Part shown: positions 52,039 to 60,957 of the stretch, piece by piece
How positions within the stretch are numbered: the stretch's first letter is position 1
Layout of the letters: the number at the start of each line of letters is the position of its first letter
Assembly (NCBI GenBank): GCA_964586675.1
Contig: CAZPHQ010000016.1
Span: 3,336 to 67,335, forward strand
Source of the DNA: JADLGH01 sp964586675
Lineage (GTDB): Bacteria; Desulfobacterota_D; UBA1144; Nemesobacterales; UBA2774
Direction: 5' to 3'
Length of the DNA stretch: 64,000 bases
Made by a program: the position numbers and the translations under genes
The notes under the pieces: generated by a model
The model's database searches: none
The model's input: only the letters and a program-made list of their open reading frames with translations
What the model was told of the DNA's origin: nothing

Positions 52039-53889
52039 ATGATCGGAATCCGGCAAAAACTAGCCCTCGGCTTCGGGGGACTACTCGCGATAGTGATCGT
52101 CATAGGCGTCCTGACGGTTTCGCACCTGGATAAGCTCGGCCACGCGATAGACGTGATACTCAAGGAAAATTATGTGAGCGTCGTCGCATGCCAGAACATG
52201 AACGAGGCGCTCGAACGAATGGACAGCGGCGTCCTCTTCACGCTCGCCGGCCACGGGGGAGAGGGGCTCCGCCTCGTCAGCGAGAATGAAAAGAAGTTCA
52301 GGGCCGCGCTGGAGTCGGAGCTCGGGAACGTGACCGTTCCGACGGAGCGGCAGAAAGCGCTCGAGATAGAAGAGCTTTTCGGGCGGTACATGGACAGCCT
52401 CCCGCCCGTCATGGACGATTCGCGCCCGTTCCAGCAGAGGAGCGAGGCCTACTTCGGCACGGTACTTCCTCTCTTTCAGGGGATAAAGACACTCTCGCAC
52501 GGCATACTCGAAATGAACCAGACCAGAATGAGCAGGGCGAACGACGAGGCACGCGCGCTCGCCGCCTCGGCCTACCGCGAGACTGTAGTCGCCGTCGCCG
52601 CCTGCGCGGTGATAGCAATTCTATTCGGTTACCTGATACACAGATGGATCCTCAAGCCTGTGAAGGCGCTCACGGAATCGGCCGGGGAGATAAGCCGGGG
52701 GAATCTCGACCTCGTGCTTGAAACGGGCTCGTCGGACGAGATAGGGAAACTCTCGGAGTCGTTCAACGAGATGGCGGCTTCACTCCGGCAGACGCGGAAG
52801 AGCGACATGGAGAGGCTCGTCCGGACGAAGCGGGCGATGGAAGGCATCATGAGAGCGCTTCCCGACGCGGTGGCAGTCGTCGACACCGCCGGGCGCGTCG
52901 AGTTCTCGACGGAGACCGCGGAAAGGTTCTTCGGCCTCTCGCCGGGAGCGAGAGTCGGCGACCTCGGCTTCGAATGGCTCCCCTCGCTCGTCGAGCGGGC
53001 TCTCTCGTCCGGAGGAGCGGCCGTATCAGCTCCGGGAGTCGAGAGCGTCCAGCGTTTTTACGACGGGGAGGAGCATTTCTTCAGGCCCTACGCCGTCCCG
53101 GTTCCGCCCGCGCAGGGCGGGGCCCCGCCATCGGGCGCGGCGCTTATTCTCGAGGACGTGACCCGCCTCCGCGAGCAGGAGGAGCTCAAGCGCGGCGTCG
53201 TGTCGACCGTGTCTCACCAGTTGAAGACGCCGCTTACGTCGCTCAGGATGTGCATTTACATACTGCTCGAAGAGAAGGTCGGGGCGCTCAACGCGAAGCA
53301 GGCCGAGCTTCTCGCCGCAGCGCGCGAGGACGGCGACAGGCTTTCGGGCATGCTGACCGACCTTCTCGACATAAACAGGATTGAGTCGGAAAAAACTCCG
53401 CACGACGCGGCGCCGCATTCGCCGCGCTCTCTCGTCCGCGACGCTGTCGAGCCTTTCCTCGCCGAGGCGAGGGACAGGGGCGTCGCAATCGTAAACGCCA
53501 TTCCGGACGACCTGCCGGACGTGACGGCGTCTGAGCCCGGGATTCGCCACGTATTCGGAAACCTCGTCTCGAACGCTCTCAGGTTCACGAGGCCGGGCGG
53601 GACCGTTACGCTCGGGGCGGAGGCGAACGGAGGCTACGTTCGCTTCACTGTCGAGGACACGGGCGAGGGCATAGCGCCCGAGCATCTGCCGAAGGTGTAC
53701 GAGCAGTTCTACAGGGCACCGGGGCAGGATGAGAGCTCCGGGGTCGGCCTCGGACTCGCTATAGTGAAGGAGATCGTGGAGGCGCACGGCGGGAGCGTCG
53801 GCGTCATGAGCGAGAGGGGGAAGGGCTCCGTTTTCGAGTTCACGCTGCCGGTCGTAAATAACAAACCGTTTCCGCACGGGGAGGTGTGA
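52039..53889 (+). CDS. Membrane sensor histidine kinase of the Kdp locus
   Basis: 616 residues. First membrane segment (about 8-28, LALGFGGLLAIVIVIGVLTV), a helical periplasmic sensor region (about 30-180), second membrane segment (about 184-205), HAMP (about 206-258, RWILKPVKALTESAGEISRGNLDL), PAS (about 265-370), HisKA with phospho-His near residue 393 (STVSHQLKTPLTSLRM), and HATPase (NLVSNALRF, VEDTGEGIAPEHL, SSGVGLGLAIVKEIVEAHGG). It carries the kinase activity that the KdpD homologue of this locus lacks. ATG at 52039 gives the usual MIGIRQKLALGFGG beginning; GTG at 52033 is an alternative. No ribosome-binding site is present, which fits the promoter position. Confidence 0.92.
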   Translation: MIGIRQKLALGFGGLLAIVIVIGVLTVSHLDKLGHAIDVILKENYVSVVACQNMNEALERMDSGVLFTLAGHGGEGLRLVSENEKKFRAALESELGNVTVPTERQKALEIEELFGRYMDSLPPVMDDSRPFQQRSEAYFGTVLPLFQGIKTLSHGILEMNQTRMSRANDEARALAASAYRETVVAVAACAVIAILFGYLIHRWILKPVKALTESAGEISRGNLDLVLETGSSDEIGKLSESFNEMAASLRQTRKSDMERLVRTKRAMEGIMRALPDAVAVVDTAGRVEFSTETAERFFGLSPGARVGDLGFEWLPSLVERALSSGGAAVSAPGVESVQRFYDGEEHFFRPYAVPVPPAQGGAPPSGAALILEDVTRLREQEELKRGVVSTVSHQLKTPLTSLRMCIYILLEEKVGALNAKQAELLAAAREDGDRLSGMLTDLLDINRIESEKTPHDAAPHSPRSLVRDAVEPFLAEARDRGVAIVNAIPDDLPDVTASEPGIRHVFGNLVSNALRFTRPGGTVTLGAEANGGYVRFTVEDTGEGIAPEHLPKVYEQFYRAPGQDESSGVGLGLAIVKEIVEAHGGSVGVMSERGKGSVFEFTLPVVNNKPFPHGEV

Positions 53890-53891
53890 AT

Positions 53892-53975
53892 ATGTTTTTG
53901 ATTGCAATGCTGGTTATGGGACTGGCGGTTTTCGCGCTGCTAATAGTTATGACAAAGTCACTTGAAAAGATGTAG
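53892..53975 (+). CDS. 27-residue hydrophobic peptide before kdpF
   Basis: Reads MFLIAMLVMGLAVFALLIVM followed by TKSLEKM. One transmembrane helix with a short basic tail. GGGGAGG lies just upstream, and the gene sits 2 bases after the kinase stop and 8 bases before kdpF, so it should be translated as part of the operon. It is not KdpF, which follows separately. It is too short for family recognition. A second small subunit or regulator of the Kdp pump is inferred from position. Confidence 0.6.
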   Translation: MFLIAMLVMGLAVFALLIVMTKSLEKM

Positions 53976-53983
53976 GAGGCAAC

Positions 53984-54064
53984 ATGCTCTGGATAGCAAC
54001 GCCCGTACTTATATTCTGCTTCGCTTATCTGCTTTACGCGATCGTAAAACCCGAACGTTTCTGA
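53984..54064 (+). CDS. kdpF: Potassium-transporting ATPase subunit KdpF
   Basis: 26 residues: MLWIATPVLIFCFAYLLYAI followed by VKPERF. One membrane helix ending in the (R/K)PERF tail typical of KdpF, which stabilises the KdpABC complex. TAGGAGG overlaps the preceding stop and serves as ribosome-binding site. It lies 12 bases before kdpA. Confidence 0.88.
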   Translation: MLWIATPVLIFCFAYLLYAIVKPERF

Positions 54065-54076
54065 AGGAGAGTGTAA

Positions 54077-55768
54077 ATGTCGTCCTTTCTTTTTATAACA
54101 ATGGTGCTCGCAGTGCCCGCCCTCCTTTCGTGGCCCGTCGGAAAGGCGATGGCGTGGGCCATGGACCCGAAGGACCCGGAGAGGGGATTCCGCGGACGCC
54201 TCGCGGGACTTTTCAGGAGCGCCGCCGGCGGGGTCATCGAAAGGGAGCAGGGCTGGAAAGATTACTGCCTCTCGCTCCTCTTTTTCAACACCGCGATGTT
54301 CGTATTCGTGTTCGCTCTGATGGCGCTTCAGCAGTACCTTCCGCTCAATCCCGACGGGAAGGGCGCGCTCGAGCCCAGCCTCATATTCAATACGGCCTCA
54401 TCGTTCGTTACGAATACGAATCTCCAGCACTATTCCGGCGAGGTTTCGATGAGCTACGCGACGCAGCTCTTCGCGCTCATGTGGCTCCAGTTCGTCTCGG
54501 CCGGAACGGGAATCGCCGCGCTGACCGCGCTTTCGAGAGGGCTTTCCGGGCGGCCCGCGCTCGGGAATTTTTACAGGGACTTACTTAACGCGACTCTTCT
54601 GATACTTCTGCCGATGGCATTCGTCATGGCTGTCATACTCGTCCTCGGCGGCGTGCCGATGACGTTCGGAGGCTCCGTTCATGCGGAGACTCTCGAAGGC
54701 GCGGTGCAGACGATAGCGCGCGGGCCTGTCGCAGCGTTCGTGGCGATAAAGCAGCTGGGCACGAACGGCGGTGGCTTCTTCGGGCCTAACTCGACACACC
54801 CGTTCGAGAACCCTACATTCTTAACTAACACCGTCGAGAGCATGAGCATAGTCATCCTCGCGATGGCTTCCGTGTGGATGTTCGGAAGGATAATCGGCAG
54901 GATGCGCCACGCGGCCGTCATATTCGTCGCGATGGCGTTCATGGTCGCATGCATGGCCGGCGCCGCCGTTTACCTGGAGAGCGCGCCGTCCGCCGCTTTT
55001 GCCGGGCTTCCCGTCGAGCATTCGCCCAACCTCGAAGGGAAAGAGCTACGCTTCGGCGCTTCGGCGGGGCCACTCTGGGCGGCGATAACGACGAGCACGA
55101 GCAACGGCTCCGTCGACGCGATGCACGACAGCCTGAACCCGCTTACAGGGCTCGTACCGCTGACGGGTATGTGGCTCAACGTAATATTCGGCGGCGTAGG
55201 CGTCGGCCTCGTGAACATGTTCATCTACATCGTCGTGGCCGTTTTCATATGCGGGATGATGGTCGGGAGGACGCCGGAATACCTGACGAAGAAAGTGGAG
55301 ACGCCGGAGATGAAGCTCGCGCTCCTGGCACTCCTCGTCCACCCGCTTCTCATACTCGGAGGCACAGCCCTCTTCGCGTCGACCCCCTGGGGCGCGGCGA
55401 CAGTCCTCAATCCCGGCGCGCACGGGTTCAGCGAGATAATGTACGAGTTCACCTCGTCGGCCGCCAACAACGGCTCGGGGTTCGAAGGACTCGGCGACGG
55501 TACTGTTCCCTGGAACATCGCCACGGGGCTCGTCATGCTCTTCGCCCGATACATCCCCATCATACTCCCGCTGGCGATAGCGGGGAGCCTCGCGGCGAAG
55601 AAATCCTCGCCGGAAACGAGCGGCACGCTCCGCACCGACACGCTCCTTTTCGGCTTCGTGATCCTGGGCTCGATAGTGCTCATCGGGGCGCTCCTATTCA
55701 TGCCGGTCGCCGTGCTCGGACCTGTGAACGATCATTTTTCCTCGGCCGCAATGTGGGGGAGCAGGTAA
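54077..55768 (+). CDS. kdpA: Potassium-transporting ATPase subunit KdpA
   Basis: Channel-like subunit of the high-affinity KdpFABC potassium pump; 563 residues, usual length. All four pore-loop filters of the K+-transporter fold are visible: TNTNLQHYSGE, TNGGGFFGPNSTHPFENP, TSNGSVDAMHDSLNPL and ANNGSGFEGLG. About ten membrane segments. GAAGGAG precedes the ATG. The gene order kdpF-A-B-C is canonical. Confidence 0.96.
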   Translation: MSSFLFITMVLAVPALLSWPVGKAMAWAMDPKDPERGFRGRLAGLFRSAAGGVIEREQGWKDYCLSLLFFNTAMFVFVFALMALQQYLPLNPDGKGALEPSLIFNTASSFVTNTNLQHYSGEVSMSYATQLFALMWLQFVSAGTGIAALTALSRGLSGRPALGNFYRDLLNATLLILLPMAFVMAVILVLGGVPMTFGGSVHAETLEGAVQTIARGPVAAFVAIKQLGTNGGGFFGPNSTHPFENPTFLTNTVESMSIVILAMASVWMFGRIIGRMRHAAVIFVAMAFMVACMAGAAVYLESAPSAAFAGLPVEHSPNLEGKELRFGASAGPLWAAITTSTSNGSVDAMHDSLNPLTGLVPLTGMWLNVIFGGVGVGLVNMFIYIVVAVFICGMMVGRTPEYLTKKVETPEMKLALLALLVHPLLILGGTALFASTPWGAATVLNPGAHGFSEIMYEFTSSAANNGSGFEGLGDGTVPWNIATGLVMLFARYIPIILPLAIAGSLAAKKSSPETSGTLRTDTLLFGFVILGSIVLIGALLFMPVAVLGPVNDHFSSAAMWGSR

Positions 55769-55784
55769 GAGGAAGGATAAACAT

Positions 55785-57887
55785 ATGAACGATAAAGGAT
55801 TGACTGAAATGACGGAGAGAGAGATAAAGAACGACGAAGCGAAGCTGGATCGCAGGAAGTCACGGAAGGCCTCCGTTTTCGAGGGCGCGCTCGTAACCGA
55901 GGCGGCGAAGAGGTCTATAGCGATGCTGAACCCGGCCTCGATGGCGCGGAACCCTGTCATGTTCGTGACGGAGATCGGGGCCGCGCTTACGACAGTCGTC
56001 CTCGCGATAGACATTTATAAAGGGAGCGGGGCGGTCGTTTACACGCTCTGCGTTACGCTGATTCTCTGGCTTACAGTCCTCTTCGCGAATTTCGCCGAGG
56101 CGCTCGCCGAAGCGCGCGGAAAGGCTCAGGCCGATACGCTGCGTAAAACGAGACGTGCCACGGCGGCGCGGAGGCTGACGGCCGAGGGCGAGGAGGAGAT
56201 GAGCTCGGACAGGCTTTCGGCCGGGGACGTCGTTCTCGTATCGGCGGGCGAGGTCATACCGAACGACGGCGAGATAATAGAGGGCGCGGCGATGGTGGAC
56301 GAATCGGCCATCACGGGCGAATCCGCGCCTGTCGTGAGGGAGGCGGGGGGCGACCGCTCGGGCGTGACGGGCGGGACGCGAGTTCTCTCGGACTCTATAG
56401 TCGTCCGCATAACGGCGGGCTCGGGCGAATCGTTCCTCGACCGCATGATAGCGCTCGTCGAGGGGGCCGTCCGCCAGAAAACCCCTAACGAGCTCGCGCT
56501 TACCGTGACGCTCGCCGGGCTCACGCTCGCGTTCCTTATGGTGACGGCGTCGCTCTACCCGATCGCAAAATATTTCGGCGTCGAGGTGCCTATACCGACT
56601 CTCATCGCGCTACTCGTCTGCCTGATACCGACGACGATAGGGGCGCTCCTCGCGGCGATAGGGCTTGCCGGGATGGACAGGGCGCTTTCAGCGAACGTCC
56701 TCGCAAAGAGCGGGAAGGCTGTCGAGCTGGCGGGGGACGTGGACACGCTCCTTCTCGACAAGACGGGGACGATAACTGTCGGCGATAGGCAGGCGTCGGC
56801 GTACTCACCGCTTCCCGGAATCTCCCGCGAGCGTCTTGCGGAGGCGGCCGTTTACGCGTCGCTCGGCGACATAACGCCAGAGGGACGGTCGATAGTCGCG
56901 CTCGGTGAAAAAACGCTCGGCAGGCCCGCGCCGCCGGCGCTCCCGGGCTCGGAGGTTATACCCTTCACGGCGCAGACGCGCCTCAGCGGGCTCGATACGG
57001 GCGACGGACGCCGCTTCAGGAAGGGCTCGGCCGACGCCGTCAAAAAGCTCGTCGAGGAAGCGGGCGGCAGGATTCCGGAACCTTACCAGGGCATCGTGGA
57101 CGACATAGCGCGCGGCGGCGGGACGCCGATAGCTGTCGCCGAGGGGAAGGAGGTTCTCGGCGTCATCGCCCTGTCCGACGTTCTCAAACCCGGGATACAC
57201 GACCGCATCACGAGGCTCCGCGCGATGGGTTTGCGTGTGATAATGGTCACGGGCGACAACCCTCTCACGGCAGCGGCGATCTCGCGGGAGGCGGGCGTGA
57301 ACGACTTCATCGCCGAGGCGAAACCCGAGGACAAGCTCGAATACATAAGGCGCGAACAGAGGGAGGGGCGGCTCGTCGCGATGATGGGCGACGGGACGAA
57401 CGACGCGCCCGCGCTCGCGCAGGCCGATATAGGCGTCGCGATGAACTCGGGCACGCAGGCGGCGAAGGAGGCCGGGAATATGGTCGACCTCGACAGCGAC
57501 CCGACGAAGCTGATAGAGGTCATCGAGATAGGAAAGCAGCTCCTGATAACGAGGGGGGCGCTTACCACGTTCTCCATAGCGAACGACGTTGCGAAGTACT
57601 TCGCCATCATCCCGGCGATCTTCGTGCTCGCGATACCAGGCCTCGCGGCGATAAACGTGATGGGACTCGGCACGCCGGAGAGCGCAATACTCTCGGCCCT
57701 CATATTCAACGCGATCATCATACCGATACTAATTCCGATAGCGCTCAAAGGCGTCAAGTACAGGCCGCTCGGCGCGGAGACGATACTGAGGAACAACCTT
57801 CTCGTTTACGGGCTCGGAGGGGTGATCGTCCCCTTCGTCGGCATAAAACTTATAGACATGGCCCTCGGGGTTACAGGGCTTTTTTAG
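55785..57887 (+). CDS. kdpB: Potassium-transporting P-type ATPase subunit KdpB
   Basis: Catalytic P-type ATPase subunit, 700 residues. Seen: actuator motif AITGESAPV, phosphorylation motif LLLDKTGTITVGD (Asp325), nucleotide-domain FRKGSADAVKKL, and hinge motif MMGDGTNDAPALAQADIGVAMNSGTQAAKEAGNMVDLDSDPTKL. About seven membrane helices. It hydrolyses ATP to drive K+ from KdpA into the cell. A later ATG at 55806 is possible, but AGGAAGG supports 55785. Confidence 0.96.
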   Translation: MNDKGLTEMTEREIKNDEAKLDRRKSRKASVFEGALVTEAAKRSIAMLNPASMARNPVMFVTEIGAALTTVVLAIDIYKGSGAVVYTLCVTLILWLTVLFANFAEALAEARGKAQADTLRKTRRATAARRLTAEGEEEMSSDRLSAGDVVLVSAGEVIPNDGEIIEGAAMVDESAITGESAPVVREAGGDRSGVTGGTRVLSDSIVVRITAGSGESFLDRMIALVEGAVRQKTPNELALTVTLAGLTLAFLMVTASLYPIAKYFGVEVPIPTLIALLVCLIPTTIGALLAAIGLAGMDRALSANVLAKSGKAVELAGDVDTLLLDKTGTITVGDRQASAYSPLPGISRERLAEAAVYASLGDITPEGRSIVALGEKTLGRPAPPALPGSEVIPFTAQTRLSGLDTGDGRRFRKGSADAVKKLVEEAGGRIPEPYQGIVDDIARGGGTPIAVAEGKEVLGVIALSDVLKPGIHDRITRLRAMGLRVIMVTGDNPLTAAAISREAGVNDFIAEAKPEDKLEYIRREQREGRLVAMMGDGTNDAPALAQADIGVAMNSGTQAAKEAGNMVDLDSDPTKLIEVIEIGKQLLITRGALTTFSIANDVAKYFAIIPAIFVLAIPGLAAINVMGLGTPESAILSALIFNAIIIPILIPIALKGVKYRPLGAETILRNNLLVYGLGGVIVPFVGIKLIDMALGVTGLF

Positions 57888-57898
57888 GAGACGCGGCT

Positions 57899-58489
57899 AT
57901 GAATAATAATGGCAATGAAAAAATAGGGGCGGCGGCGCAGGCGATAGCGTCCCTGAGAGTAATAATTTTTACAGTGCTAGTCTGCAGCGTCCTATACACA
58001 TTAATCGTCTACGCGATCGGACGGACGCTCGCGCCGCATTCGGCCGAGGGCTCGCTCGTGACGAACGCGGGCGGGAAGGTCGCCGGCAGCGAGCTTATCG
58101 CGCAGAAGTTCACGCGCCCGGAATATTTCCACCCGAGGCCGTCGGCATCGGATTATAACGCCGCCGGGACAGCGGGGAGTAACCTCTCTCCGGCGGGCGA
58201 GAAGATAAGGGAAAGGACGGCCGGTATAATAGGCGAGTGGGAGGCGACGGATGCGAGGCCGCTCCCGGCTGACCTCGCGACGGCTTCGGGCGGCGGGCTC
58301 GACCCTCACATCACGCTCAATGCCGCGCGTTACCAGGCGGCTGGAGTCGCGAAGGCGCGCGGTATACCTGTCGAAGAGGTCCTCGACTTGCTCGACAGAC
58401 ACGCCATGAAAACAGGTCGAATATTTGCGCCTGAGCCGGTCGTTAATGTCCTGCTCGTGAACATGGCGCTCGACGGGGAGGCGAAATGA
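57899..58489 (+). CDS. kdpC: Potassium-transporting ATPase subunit KdpC
   Basis: 196 residues with one N-terminal membrane helix (ASLRVIIFTVLVCSVLYTLIVYAI) and a periplasmic domain. Family motifs include GSELIAQKFTRPEYFHPRPSASDYNA, GSNLSPAGEKI, and the C-terminal SGGGLDPHITLNAARYQAAGVAKARG. KdpC raises the K+ affinity of the complex. It lies 11 bases after kdpB. Confidence 0.95.
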   Translation: MNNNGNEKIGAAAQAIASLRVIIFTVLVCSVLYTLIVYAIGRTLAPHSAEGSLVTNAGGKVAGSELIAQKFTRPEYFHPRPSASDYNAAGTAGSNLSPAGEKIRERTAGIIGEWEATDARPLPADLATASGGGLDPHITLNAARYQAAGVAKARGIPVEEVLDLLDRHAMKTGRIFAPEPVVNVLLVNMALDGEAK

Positions 58490-58529
58490 CGAGCATGCGC
58501 GGTAAAATAGCTGAGGAGGAATACGGCTC

Positions 58530-60194
58530 ATGACGGGCGACCGTGCGGACAGCTTTCTCCGCATGATAAGGAAATCGCAGCGCGGGAGGCTGAAGATATA
58601 TCTCGGCTATTCCGCGGGCGTCGGGAAGACGTACGAGATGCTTGTCGAAGCGCACCGTCTTCGCGGCAGCGGAGTCGACGTCGCGGCGGGCATCGTCGAG
58701 ACGCACGGCAGGAAGGAGACCGCCGCACTCCTCGAAGGGCTCGAAGTCATCCCCCGGAAGAAAATCTCCTACAGAGGGATCGAGATAGAGGAGATGGACG
58801 TCGACGCCATACTCGCGCGGAAGCCGGAGGTCGTGCTTGTCGACGAGCTCGCACACACGAACGCCCCGGGCGGCAGGAATAAAAAGCGTTACCAGGACGT
58901 CGAGGAAATTCTCTCCGCGGGAATACACGTTATCTCGACGCTCAACGTTCAGCACCTCGAAAGCCTCTACGAGACCGTCGAGCGGGCGACGGGAGTGAAA
59001 GTGAGGGAGCGCATTCCAGACCGCGTCGTCGCCACTGCCGACCAGATCGTGAACGTAGACGTCACGACGGAAGACCTCAGGCAGAGGCTCACGGAGGGGA
59101 AGATATACGTTACGGAGAGGATCGACGCCGCGCTCGAGAACTTCTTCAGGCAGGTGAATCTCGAGCAGCTCCGCGAGCTTACGCTCCGCGAGCTCGCGGC
59201 GCAGATCGATTCACGGAGGCGGGAGCTCGTGCACGAGGAAGAGGCCGCGTCGAGCCCGGACCAGGTGATGGTGTGCCTGAGCTCCCGGGGGCCGAACAGC
59301 GAGGCGCTCCTCCGCTACGCGTCTCGTCTCGCGGGCCGGCTCAACCGGAACTGGTACGCCGTTTACGTTCAGACGAGGAGGGAGAGCCCGACCGTTATCG
59401 ACGCCGCGACGCAGCGCCTTCTCTCGAACACCCTTTCCATCGCGCAGGAGCTCGGGGCGACGGTGTTCACCTACAAGGGCGACGACGTGGTGAAAACCAT
59501 TCTCCGCTTCGCGAAGGAATACAGGGTCGGGCATATCGTCATCGGCTCGACCAGGAAAAGTTTTCCGTTCTGGAAAAGACTTCTCGGGCAGACGGGCATA
59601 ATCGAGCGGCTCATAATGGAGAGCAGCGGTATTACGATAGTCGTCCTCGATACGGCGTCGATACGCGAGGACGGCACGTACGCTGCAGCCGTGCACGGCC
59701 CGGCGCGGCCTGCGGTCGAAAGCCAGGACGAGGAGGGTGTTCTCTCGGCCGGCCGCTCTCCGCTCGACAGGATAAAGGCTCTAGTCTGGGAGAAGCGTAT
59801 CGACAAGGAAGCGGCGATGAGAGATCTCCTCGACGCCTGCTGCGGAGGGTTCCCCGAAATCAGAGACGCGGCATGGAGGAGCCTACTCGAACGGGAGGAA
59901 AGGGGAGGGACGTTCGGCGGGGAGGATGTGCTCATGCCTCATGTCAGGGTTAAAGGCATCGTGCGCCCGATGGTCGCGATTGGCGTCGGGAAGGCAGGCA
60001 TCGAGGACAGGACGACTCGGAGGATGGCGAAGGGGATGTTCCTTCTCCTCTCGCCCGCGGATAAACCCGAGGGGCACATCGAGCTGCTGGCCGCTCTCGC
60101 GCGGAGGGCCCGGGACGAGAAGTGGGTGAGGGAGGTCTTCGCGGCCGGAAGCGCCGAGGAGGTGAAATGGATCACGGAGACGTGGGAGGGGTAG
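58530..60194 (+). CDS. kdpD: KdpD sensor region (KdpD + USP domains) fused to a PTS EIIA domain, no histidine kinase
   Basis: 554 residues. Residues about 15-230 are the KdpD domain: Walker A GYSAGVGKT (26-34), Walker B PEVVLVDELAHTN, and SAGIHVISTLNVQHLESL. A universal-stress-protein-like domain follows (about 245-375; VMVCLSSRGPNSEALLRYASRLAG...HIVIGSTRKSFPFWKRLLG). The four membrane helices, HisKA and HATPase of full KdpD are absent. Instead the last 150 residues (about 405-552) match PTS EIIA type 2: DKEAAMRDLLD, LLEREERGGTFGGEDVLMPHVRV with candidate phospho-His471, and FLLLSPADKPEGHIELLAALARRARD. tRNA genes follow, so no kinase part is lost by a nearby frameshift. It is predicted to be soluble. 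GAGGAGGA precedes the ATG. Confidence 0.88.
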   Translation: MTGDRADSFLRMIRKSQRGRLKIYLGYSAGVGKTYEMLVEAHRLRGSGVDVAAGIVETHGRKETAALLEGLEVIPRKKISYRGIEIEEMDVDAILARKPEVVLVDELAHTNAPGGRNKKRYQDVEEILSAGIHVISTLNVQHLESLYETVERATGVKVRERIPDRVVATADQIVNVDVTTEDLRQRLTEGKIYVTERIDAALENFFRQVNLEQLRELTLRELAAQIDSRRRELVHEEEAASSPDQVMVCLSSRGPNSEALLRYASRLAGRLNRNWYAVYVQTRRESPTVIDAATQRLLSNTLSIAQELGATVFTYKGDDVVKTILRFAKEYRVGHIVIGSTRKSFPFWKRLLGQTGIIERLIMESSGITIVVLDTASIREDGTYAAAVHGPARPAVESQDEEGVLSAGRSPLDRIKALVWEKRIDKEAAMRDLLDACCGGFPEIRDAAWRSLLEREERGGTFGGEDVLMPHVRVKGIVRPMVAIGVGKAGIEDRTTRRMAKGMFLLLSPADKPEGHIELLAALARRARDEKWVREVFAAGSAEEVKWITETWEG

Positions 60195-60266
60195 GGGGGC
60201 GGATGCGTCCGAGCCGCCCGGCGGGCTTTCCTGATCTGGTGAGCTGTTCCGAAATTTAACAGGACG

Positions 60267-60294
60267 TTGATTTTGGAAATATAGTCATTATAAT
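60267..60294 (+). promoter_or_regulatory. Probable promoter of the tRNA pair
   Basis: TTGATT (60267-60272) and TATAAT (60289-60294) with a 16-base spacer, about 95 bases before tRNA-Lys. Confidence 0.55.
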
Positions 60295-60392
60295 AAAACC
60301 CACTTCCGGAAACCGGGGGCGGCGGGCGGAGTTGCTGCCCGCTCCAAATCCGCTGAAAATTTAGGTATTCTAACAAACGTTGCATTTGGTGT

Positions 60393-60468
60393 GGGCTGTT
60401 AGCTCAGCTGGTAGAGCAGATGACTCTTAATCATCGGGCCGTGGGTTCGACTCCCTCACAGCCCACCA
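60393..60468 (+). tRNA. tRNA-Lys (anticodon CTT)
   Basis: 76 bases including an encoded CCA. Acceptor stem GGGCTGT pairs with ACAGCCC; D-arm GCTCAGCTGGTAGAGC; anticodon loop ACTCTTAAT with anticodon CTT; T-arm GTGGGTTCGACTCCCTC. Confidence 0.96.
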
Positions 60469-60471
60469 TTT

Positions 60472-60556
60472 GCGAGAGTGGCGGAATTGGCAGACGCGCA
60501 GGACTTAGGATCCTGTGTCGGAAGACGTAAGGGTTCGACTCCCTTCTCTCGCACCA
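60472..60556 (+). tRNA. tRNA-Leu (anticodon TAG)
   Basis: 85 bases including an encoded CCA. Acceptor GCGAGAG pairs with CTCTCGC; anticodon stem CAGGA/TCCTG with loop CTTAGGA gives anticodon TAG. The long variable arm is typical of a class II tRNA. It starts 3 bases after tRNA-Lys, so both come from one transcript. Confidence 0.96.
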
Positions 60557-60654
60557 TCCATAACTCCCACTGAATTCCCTGGATTAATCATTAATTCGCT
60601 TTATAATCGCATAAACGAGCCTTATGTTCCCGGGTACGTGAACACTTGAAATCC

Positions 60655-60689
60655 GGGCACCCCGCCGGGGGCCTCCTGACGGGGCGCCC
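60655..60689. terminator. Bidirectional hairpin between tRNA-Leu and the glutaredoxin-like gene
   Basis: GGGCACCCCG (60655-60664) pairs with CGGGGCGCCC (60680-60689), 9 of 10 pairs, in the gap between convergent transcription units. No T-run is seen on either side. Confidence 0.45.
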
Positions 60690-60699
60690 AGGAAATCCG

Positions 60700-60933
60700 T
60701 TACCTGAGATCCTCTATCGAAGCCCCGAAGTTAATGTGATACGTCTGCCCGTTAAGCACGAGCGCGGGGACTGATTTCACGCCCGCAGCCTCGGCTTCGG
60801 CCAGCCTTCCCTTCTGCTCGCCTAAATGGACGATCTCGACCTCGTACTTCCCGGGGTCGAGCGCCTCGGCAACCCCCCTCTCCGCGCTTACACATACCGG
60901 ACATCCCGCGTGGTAGAAAACTGCTTTACTCAT
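60700..60933 (-). CDS. Glutaredoxin-like thiol protein
   Basis: 77 residues with a short thioredoxin fold: KAVFYHAGCPVCVSAE, with redox pair Cys11-x-x-Cys14, then VEIVHLGEQKGRLAEAEAAGVKSVPALVLNG, where SVPALV holds the expected cis-Pro. Predicted cytoplasmic dithiol/disulfide protein. It is divergent from a MarR-type regulator with a cysteine cluster, suggesting a shared thiol or redox response. AGGAGG precedes the ATG on the minus strand. Confidence 0.8.
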   Translation of the reverse strand: MSKAVFYHAGCPVCVSAERGVAEALDPGKYEVEIVHLGEQKGRLAEAEAAGVKSVPALVLNGQTYHINFGASIEDLR

Positions 60934-60957
60934 TTCTGTTAACCTCCTGTATAATAA

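Noticed and set aside
58530..60194. Truncated KdpD caused by a frameshift
   Set aside because: The protein continues into a well-formed EIIA domain and ends before tRNA genes; no kinase sequence occurs downstream in any frame.
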